This document shows positions 56,701-64,000 of a stretch of DNA of 64,000 nt, in pieces. The translations under genes and the position numbers were made by a program. Numbering within the stretch: the first letter of the stretch is position 1; each line of letters starts with the position of its first letter. Under the pieces are notes generated by a model, which was not told the DNA's origin, searched no databases, and was given only the letters and a program-made list of their open reading frames with translations. The stretch is from Gnetum montanum (Eukaryota; Streptophyta; Gnetopsida; Gnetales; Gnetaceae): the NCBI GenBank assembly GCA_015680685.1, contig MNCI01003715.1, positions 347,790-411,789 of the forward strand. The letters run 5' to 3'.

Positions 56701-57286
56701 CACTAATTAAGAGATTACGAGAATATTAACAAGAACAATTAGAAAATTTAGGCGAGATTGGAGCATGAAACTAAATGACACTCTCTAGGCATACTGCTCC
56801 ACTTGGAAACTCCCTACAGGCTACTCTTCCTATGAGTTAGTATATGGAAAACTTCCAAAGCTCCTAGTACAAATTGAGCTCCGTATACTATCCATGGCAT
56901 GTGACCTCCACCTTGACCTCGACCTAGCATAAAAATAAAGATTGGCAGCTCTAAACGTGCTAGACGAGAATAGATTGGTTGCTTTGTCGTCAAATGAGTT
57001 GCACAAGGCACATAATAAACAATGTCATGACTTAAGAATTCGAAGGGTCAAGTACCAACCAGGAGACATGGTCCTTTACTAGAACCCCACTCATGTACCA
57101 CAACATACGAAATTTCAAACATTGTGGGAAGGACCCTACATTATTTATACAACCTTTCCCTCGGGAGTGATGACAATACACAAGCCTGAAACCCCTGATA
57201 AGAGATTACTGGTTAATGTGCAACAAACCAAATCCTTCCATGAACCAAGAACAACCAGCACAAATTACACCTCTGATAGCAGATAA
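53741..57286 (+). pseudogene. Athila-like protease-reverse transcriptase-RNase H-integrase
   Basis: In order: aspartic protease LLDLGSGVNLIS (near 53772) and IIMGRTWLSTIDARLG (near 53995); reverse transcriptase from QRQLNPKLKQIVKEE (near 54677) with the Athila wording AGFIYPIADS and VPKKGDKWRMCIDF. The catalytic motif reads FMDN (55106-55117), where FMDD is expected. RNase H follows with MTDASNYALGAILT (near 55552). Integrase has DFMGPITPMSNG (near 56410), DNETHF (near 56588) and the Glu in NGQAEVTN (near 56690), so its three acidic residues are present. The tail includes YQPGDMVLY and WEGPYIIY. More than a dozen stops, mostly TAG and TAA at positions readable as former Gln or Trp codons, and some frame changes make it inactive. 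Confidence 0.9.
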
Positions 57287-59247
57287 CCACGCTTCTTATT
57301 TTTGATTTCTCCCTTTCAATTTAGTCATGGGGGAGATGGCCACCTATGCTAATCATTTGGGACCCTCAGTTCTTTTAAGTTTTTATTTTACATGTTTTTG
57401 TTTTACAAATTTCTTTAAATTTTCTTGTTTTTATTTTAAAACATCATTTATACTTTTTCATTTCTTTGTGTGTGTGTGTGTGTGTGTGTACTTATCCATC
57501 TTGTAAGTTTTTCACTCAATAAGTGCTATTAATGATGGTATGAATCATTTTTCTATTGGTTGTTAATGTTTGGTTTTTACCTTTAAGTTATGATGCTGAT
57601 ACTAAGGTATGGTTCTTTTGATATAGCAGGCAATGAGTCCACATCATCCATGCATTTATAAATCTCTATGGTCTCTCTTAGCTTGGAACTATACAGTTCC
57701 TTTCTTCAAGATAATTAGAACTATCAACGAATTGGTGACTAGGCATTTCTCAAACTAAGGAAGGACTTAAGGATAGAAAAGGGTGTGACTTCAAGGAGAT
57801 TTGATGCATTTTTGTTGGCCATTCTCTTGGATGCTTAAATGTTTTCTTCTTGAGTTTTCCTTCCCATTTCAACATTGCTCCATTATTGGGAAGCTAAGCT
57901 AATAAAAATAACAAAGTCTTTTCATGGTATGGTTCTCACGTATAAACAGATAAAAAAAACAAAAAGAGAGAGAGTGAGAATTCAAAGCATACCCCTTAGA
58001 TAAAATAGTCACTAGGGCTACAAGCACTGGTTATGGAACTAAATAAAAATATTCCCTCTAACTAAGGCCCTTCCTCGCTTCTTACTTCCTCTTTCGCTTC
58101 ATCAGAATGATGGTGACTCTTTGGTGAAAGCATTCTTGTTACTCCATTAGTGGATGGTTTGGCCGAATGCATTAATGCGAAGTCACTGGATGTGGTTTGT
58201 TTGAGGCCAGAATTGGAATGGGATCTACTAAGTGACATTAATCATGAATTACAAAAGGGGCTATACACCACCTTATTCTTGAGATTCCATTCCATTCTCT
58301 TCTCTCCATCCTTCTCTCCATTGTCCACCTCATTGCCAGTTGTATCATTAGTGTATATTTTAGTTGACACATTGTTTTCTTATTTGTAAATTCTTGTGGT
58401 TAAGACTTTAACTCTTGTTCCAAATGACATTCCCAGAGCCTATGGACTTTTTGAGTGTGGGTTTGCTAGGGCATTAAGGGCTTGAGCCTGCTTTGGGGAG
58501 GACCCATTGGCATTCCTATTTGGGGCATAAGTTGAATTCTTTCCCTTAACATTTTTGCAATCAATTCTATTTTGTTCATTTCCATCTTGACATCCATCTC
58601 ATTGACGTTATAGTTGTCTCTTTTCTCCATCTTTTGTGTTCTTTTTCTTTATCCATTCTATCACTACCAGAGGTTCGCTCTTAGTCATGGGGGTCATGGT
58701 CCAATTTTTTCAATTTTTCTCCTAACCCCTACACCTCGGGTAGCCACCAATATTATATCTCTAGATCCATGTCAGCCATACCACAACTCAGACAATGGAC
58801 CTTTCACCGAAGCAAGGTATCAACTACATTGTGATTCATTTACCCTTGCTAATACAAGACTGTGTTGTGTGTGCATATGACAATCATACAACAATGGAGT
58901 GGATTTGGAGGGAACAATTGGAATGGATCGATGCCAAAGTAGTTATGCAAGGAACAAGATGGATGGTGCGCTTACGGATGGATAACGAAAGACGCAATCT
59001 TGGCGTTGGCAGTAGTAGACTCCTTTTCTCTTCTCTCTTCTCTCTCAGCTGCCAAATAAGGCCTAATGTCAAATGTATAAAGTGTTCACTCTTTTTGTTG
59101 TGAACACCAGTTTTGTCATGTTCTGTAATGATGATCTGTTCACATGTCATCCCATTCACCATTAGTTCCATTCAAGTTAATAATCCCATACCTTCCCAAT
59201 ATTTTGTAAGAAACTCAAGGATGATTTTTTATTCAGTCATGAGGGTA
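57287..59247 (+). other. Athila 3' noncoding region
   Basis: 2 kb between pol and the 3' LTR with no supported gene; the extra ORF of the relative at 34378 is absent. It holds a purine-rich GGGGGAGATGG near 57327, a (TG)n microsatellite at 57467-57489 and the conserved block CCTGCTTTGGGGAGGACCCA at 58487-58506. It ends with the polypurine tract. Confidence 0.7.
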
Positions 59248-60061
59248 TGATGGGACACGATATCACATTTTCCATAATATCATGTACTCGATATCGCATT
59301 TTCCCCTACGATATCGCAACGCATCGCCAAATCTATAAATAAGAGGCGGCTCTCCCTTGTTTCTCCATCTAGATCTAGACCCTTAGCGAAACTCTGGCAG
59401 TTTTACCTCTCCAGAGATAGAATAATTTCCATGTGCTCGCAGTAGGAGTTCCCAAGTGAATGGATGTTTATTCGAGCAAATATTGTACCTGAGCACAAGT
59501 TTATGTACAGAAATAAAGACGAACTTTTGGATAAACTTTGTAGTGCATGGATTAAGCTAAATAGGACTTTAATTACTGTTATTTATTGTTCATCATTTAA
59601 ATGCTTTATTAGTTAATTAAATATTCCTCAACACTTCTCTCCTAGTTAAGTGTATTCAGTACAACCACTTCAAGCACGTGCATTACGCTTGGTAATCCCA
59701 GCAACGAATAGTGTTTGGTAATCCCAGAAGGTTGCATTAGTTCAGGGTGTGAACAGTAAGTGGGAACGGATACTGATTCTAGGCATTAGAACTTAGTTAG
59801 TTAAAGTTAGTTACTTAGTCTCTTCACCTTTCACTCATTAGCATAGGAGATAAAACAGATAAAAGACATAAAAATCACATACCTCAGACTTACTAAACCA
59901 TACAACCATGACAAATACAAGTAAGTTTGGGAAGACAACGAATGATTAACCTTAAGTGTTCCATAAGGCGTGTAGGCACTTAGTCTGCGGAGTTCGACTG
60001 GATCGTGCATGTAATGCTTGTATTCGTATGGTTGAGTGTAGGGGTACCTCGCCACTCATCA
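59248..60061 (+). repeat. 3' LTR, Athila-like
   Basis: 814 bases, TGATGGGACACG...CACTCATCA. TATA box TATAAATA at 59334-59341. The GCGATATCGC array is shorter than in the 5' LTR. ACCCA follows at 60062. Confidence 0.93.
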
Positions 60062-60278
60062 ACCCATAAGATCTATTGAACAAATATTACATTTTCATGA
60101 AAAATAAAGACAAATTGTACAAATTGAGCAAGCAACAAAAGGAGCAACAATAATATATCATACAAGTTTTTTGCTAACACATTACAACACTATCTCAAAT
60201 GGATATTCTTAATATAACAAAGAAATACACACAACTCATCTTCACAAGGTTTTGACCTACATAACCCACAGGCATGTT

Positions 60279-61539
60279 TGATGAGTGGCGAGGTATCCCT
60301 ACACTCAACCATACGAATATCAGCATCTAACATGGGATTTGGTCGAACTCCAAGGACTAAGTGCTTACGCGCCTTATGGAACACTTAAGGTTAATCAATC
60401 GTTGTCTTCCCAGACTTACTTGTATTGTCACGATTGTATGATTAAGTATGTCTGAGGTATATGATTTTTATGTCTTTTATCTTTTTATCGCCTATGCTAA
60501 GAGAGGAAAGGGTGAAGAGACTAAGTAACTAACTTTCACTAACTAAGCTTTAATCGTCCTAGCATCAGTATCCATTTCCACTTACCGTACACACCCTGAA
60601 CCTGTGCAATGCTACTGGGATTACCAAACGCTATTTGTTACTAGGTTACCAAGCATAGCACACGTGCTTGAAGCGGTCGTACTGAATGCACTTAACTAGA
60701 AGAGTTAAGGGTTGAGAGAGAATTAATTAACTAAGAAAGAATTTAAAATTTTAATAGCAATTAAGTCCTATTTAGCTTAGTCCATGTACTACAAGGTTTA
60801 TCAGAAAGTTCATCTTTATTGTTGTACACGAATGTGTGCTTAGGTGCAATTTGCTCGAATAAAGATCCGTTCACTTTGAGACTTCTACTACGGGCACATG
60901 GAAATTATTCTATCTCTGGAATGGTAAAACTACCAGAGTTTACCCAAAGGTTTAGATCTAGATGATCTTACAAGGGAAAGCTACCTCTTATTTATAGACA
61001 AGGTGACGAGCTACGATATCGCATACATGATATCGTAGAGGTCGACACAATATTGCGGCCCATTCAATATCATGTCCCATCATACCCCCATGACTGAATG
61101 AAAACTCGTCCTCGAGTTTGTTACAAAATATTGGGAAGGTATAGGATTATTGACTTAAATGACACTAATGGTAGATGGGGTGACATGTGAACGGATCATC
61201 ATTACAATACATGACAAAATTTAGTGTTCACAACAACAAGAGTGAACACTATACATATTTGTCATCCAACCTTATTTAGCAGATGGGATAGAAGAGAGAA
61301 GAGAGAGAGAAAAGAAGAAGTCTATTGCTGCTGACGCCAAGATTGTGCTTTTTTTTGCTCGTCCATAAGCACGCCATCAATCTTGTTCCTTACATAACTG
61401 CTTCAGCATTAGTCCATTCCAAGTGTTTCCTCCGGATCCCATTCATTGGTGTATGATTGCCATCTGCACACACAACACAGTCTTATATTAGCAAGGGAAA
61501 ATGAATCATAATGCAATTAATACCTTACTTCGGTGTAAG
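60279..61539 (-). mobile_element. 3' end of a minus-strand Athila-like element, cut by a Tat element
   Basis: 60279-61082 is an 804-base LTR in reverse orientation (TGATGAGTGGCG...GTCCCATCA). The polypurine tract ATGGGGGTA (minus) lies at 61091-61083. Then 61083-61539 matches the reverse complement of about 58800-59247 of the complete element. The match ends at 61539, where the Tat LTR begins, so the rest of the element should continue beyond the right edge of the window. Confidence 0.85.
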
Positions 61540-62767
61540 TGAAACACCATGAAATTTTGAGACCTCGATGATTCAGCAAAGTCTCGAAGCTTAGGTAAGG
61601 ATTTCCACAAGTGGCACATTTTAGCAGGTTTTCTTTTTCAACTAAGGGCCTGCTATGCTACGCTACGCAGTTCAGCGTAGCATATTTCAGGAAGAGAGAG
61701 CAAAACAAGGGATGCACAACAATAACACTTCAACTTCGCAAGTTAGCCATGTTCAAAAATCTTAACTTTTGTCATATTACGTCGCATTATGCTATGTAGC
61801 GTAATGCAAGCGACACAAGTGATTTAGCCGCGACAACAAGCATAACAAAATTCAAACAGCGGTAGTCATTATGTTACGATACGCTCCATAGCATATCATA
61901 GCGTAGCAGTAGGACAATTCGGTACTGAAGATCTAGAAATCCTTCAACGCTAAAGATGAGGGTGGTTACGCTATACTACGCTTTAGAGCGTAGCGTTACA
62001 AGCCTTAGCTACAGCACATTAGGTCAACAGTATTTTGTGGGCCTAGGACATGCGTCATCTAAACCATGTTCTCCTCCTAACCATAATCTTATAAATACCC
62101 TGGCAAACAACGCTCAAAGGGTTGGCAATTTTTGATAGTTTCTTTTGGCAAAGATTGGCGAGACGACAAGAAAGAGCTGGCAACAAAAGAATATTGACGG
62201 TGACAGAGAGAATTGTTTGGCCAGAGATTCCAAGTTAGCAAACACTTTGCTTCGAGCCTGACTCCCTTGCGCCCAGATTTGGCTAGTGAACAAGGTAGAT
62301 TAGCCTTTGCTTGTTTAATCTCTAAATAGCTTCTTGTTGGTGGCAAATACTTTGTCCAAACCGAAGCCCGCTTGTAAATCCCATTGTATTCATCACATTT
62401 ATTTATAAGGTGGATCCCAAATCTCGGGATCGTGCATGTTCTAGATTCAATTCACTGTGCCTTGTTTACATTGAATTTTACAATCATTTGCATAGTTTAC
62501 ATTGCCTTCATTGCCTTCAAGATTTGATCTTGAAGAAGATCTCATTTTCTTGTAAATCAATAATATATTTTCACATTATATCGTCACCTCATTATATGAT
62601 CGTTGACAAGTTTACTGACTAAGTAGGTCCTTGTCTGATCGACAAGACCATTTAGGGTACATCGGATTCATTTTCTCCAACACAGCCCTCACGTGGATCC
62701 GGGGTTAAAACTGTGTACACGAAAATCCCATCAGTGTTTCCAGCAACTGACATTTTCCATTGTTACA
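61540..62767 (+). repeat. 5' LTR of the second Tat-lineage element
   Basis: 1,228 bases. U3 contains GCTACGC / GCGTAGC inverted words in several clusters (61650-61685, 61785-61805, 61870-61905, 61970-62000). CTTATAAATACC near 62089 is the TATA box. No long match to the first Tat LTR beyond the termini. Confidence 0.75.
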
Positions 62768-62773
62768 GTTTTC

Positions 62774-62791
62774 TGGCACTAGAAGGAGGGC
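62774..62791 (+). other. primer-binding site of the second Tat element
   Basis: TGGCACTAGAAGGAGGGC, two mismatches from the site at 27252-27235 (minus) of the first Tat element; six bases after the LTR. Confidence 0.75.
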
Positions 62792-63023
62792 CTGAACCTC
62801 CGGTCCGCATTTTCACGGGTAGTCCTATAAGCTGTCTGTACCCATTATCGACTAACGTAAATGTGATACTTTTGTGGTTGTTTACATGATCGTGTGGTAT
62901 AGATTGGTCGCTCTGAAAATTCCTTTGGAATCCAGCAGGATAGAAATCCCATATCTACCTTTAACCCACCTTTGCCTTTGTCATCTTTAGCTCCATTATC
63001 ATCACCTTCTAGCTGTGTAGAGA

Positions 63024-64000
63024 ATGGTTGTACCGACCATTGTCGTTGACACTGCTAACCTCGAAAACCCCTGGACGGTGCAAGCAATGCCTATTGTTGT
63101 CGAGTCACCATCTAGTCTGGTGCGACCACATCAGTCCCTCAGAATTCAAAATAAAGAACCTGAGAGACATGCTTAGCGCACGGAACACTACAACTTCCTT
63201 TGTGCCAAGCTTGCAGCGAACTTGCCCATGTACGCATAGGAACTCGAAGAGAAATGTGAATATGAGTTCATCTACTATAACGGGAAGGAATTTGTTCCTT
63301 CATCTAATGCTTTTATACCCTTGACAGACTAGCAATAATGGATGTTGGATCAACTATTAATGGCTAGGGCGTCAGTCGAACAACGATGGGCAGGAGGACC
63401 TAGATTCCCACTCTGAGGAAGGTAGTCATGCTAGCTTTGTCATGGCTCCTCCCTCCACAGTGTCTCGTGTAAACCCACTATTTATGGTTACTATGCCATT
63501 ATCGTTGTCTACCATCGACCGTGTGGCGCATGCATCCCATCAGCATTTCTTCTCTCCCGCTACCTTCCCAGGTGTTGTCCCTTCACAAACCATTCCTCTG
63601 CAGTCACAGTCAGCCAATCCATCTCATCGCATAGCTACGCCTACGTCACCGTATGTGCACGTAGTGCCTACTTCACAATTACATGTAGCTCCTACATTCA
63701 TCCTAGCTTTCACTCCTGCACCATCACAATCAACGATAGGACCTGCCACTACCACGTGGTGGGCTTCAAATACATCACCCCCTATTGCACTGCCTACATA
63801 GATGTCCTATCTCACTCATCATCAATGCCAGGTCCTGTAGGTGGTAAATCCAACTATAGGGTCATTGCCTGTGCTATCAGCTATGCAAACAACGTATCTT
63901 ATGGCACAATCAACAATTATTTCCTTTCCTGCACCACCTATTGGGTGGTGGATGACATAGGTGGTACCACCTGTAGGGACAATTTCAATTGCATCGCTCA
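63024..64000 (+). pseudogene. Tat gag N-terminal part, decayed, cut by window edge
   Basis: The ATG at 63024 is followed by VVDTANLENP and then HYNFLCAKLAANLPM and KEFVPSSNAFIPL, which line up with QYNFICMKIQAGL and QEFIPSPYDIIPL of the first Tat gag. Stops lie near 63174 and 63237, and from 63442 the open part is in another frame. The downstream protein is rich in Pro, Ser and Thr like the gag linker of the first element. Not functional. Confidence 0.75.

Larger units (their letters stand above)
50096..60061 (+). mobile_element. structurally complete Athila-like Ty3/gypsy element, target duplication ACCCA
   Basis: The 5' LTR 50096-50957 and 3' LTR 59248-60061, the tRNA-Asp primer site, gag, protease, reverse transcriptase, RNase H, integrase, a long 3' region and a purine tract (GAGGGTA before 59248) are all in order. 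ACCCA stands at 50091-50095 and 60062-60066. Total 9,966 bases. All genes carry stops, so it could at most be mobilised in trans. The LTRs differ in length by 48 bases, mainly in the GCGATATCGC array of U3. Confidence 0.95.
61540..64000 (+). mobile_element. second Tat-lineage element, 5' part (continues beyond window)
   Basis: The LTR 61540-62767 begins TGAAACACC like the minus-strand start of the first Tat LTR and ends TTACA. The primer site and a gag with the same N-terminal signature as the first Tat element follow. The five bases before it are GTAAG; the matching copy would lie outside the window. Confidence 0.8.

Noticed and set aside
57467-57489. (TG)n stretch as a regulatory site
   Set aside because: A plain dinucleotide microsatellite in Athila noncoding DNA with no further evidence.

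Overview
The window is nuclear DNA of a land plant with a large, repeat-rich genome. The signs are Ty3/gypsy elements of the Athila and Tat lineages (Asp-tRNA-type primer site, double RNase H), a tRNA-derived SINE, plant-type GT-AG introns and a plant subtilase. I cannot place the species further. The intronless, very GC-rich subtilase in AT-rich surroundings suggests a lineage with GC-rich genes. The assembly has gaps (N runs at 38571-38862 and 48882-48933, single n at 699 and 43599).

Layout: 1-1868 is AT-rich sequence with a short GC-rich possible exon at the left edge. 1869-9034 holds a SINE, a duplicated 0.94-kb block, a 5' fragment of an Athila-like element and two solo LTRs. 9035-37951 is a nest: an old minus-strand LTR was split by a pol-less Athila-like element (target duplication CTAAT). 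Its gag start was split by a 19.7-kb Tat element (GAAGT), and the Tat 5' LTR was then split by an Athila solo LTR (ACTGG). 37957-39506 is more old LTR sequence and a gap. 40624-42945 is the only clearly functional-looking host gene, a secreted subtilisin-like protease on the minus strand. 45036-45207 is a broken last exon of a dual-specificity-phosphatase-like gene. 46466-49140 is a large inverted repeat. 50096-60061 is a structurally complete but stop-riddled Athila-like element (ACCCA). 60279-61539 is the 3' end of a minus-strand relative, cut by a second Tat-lineage element that starts at 61540 and runs off the window.

The most unusual object is inside the Tat element. Between its protease and its reverse transcriptase, on the opposite strand, lies a self-contained gene (17248-21744) with a TATA box, eight exons whose phases all agree, and a poly(A) signal. 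It predicts about 1,039 residues: a degenerate FCP1/HAD-phosphatase-like domain, a middle region like plant retroelement extra-ORF proteins, an acidic stretch and a coiled coil. The gag-pol of the element carries many stop codons; this antisense gene carries none, only one apparent single-base frameshift in a G run. The noncoding parts of the same element (LTRs, leader, intron 1 of the antisense gene) are packed with variants of the palindrome GCGTATACGC, which suggests, as inference only, an element-encoded protein acting on element-specific repeats.
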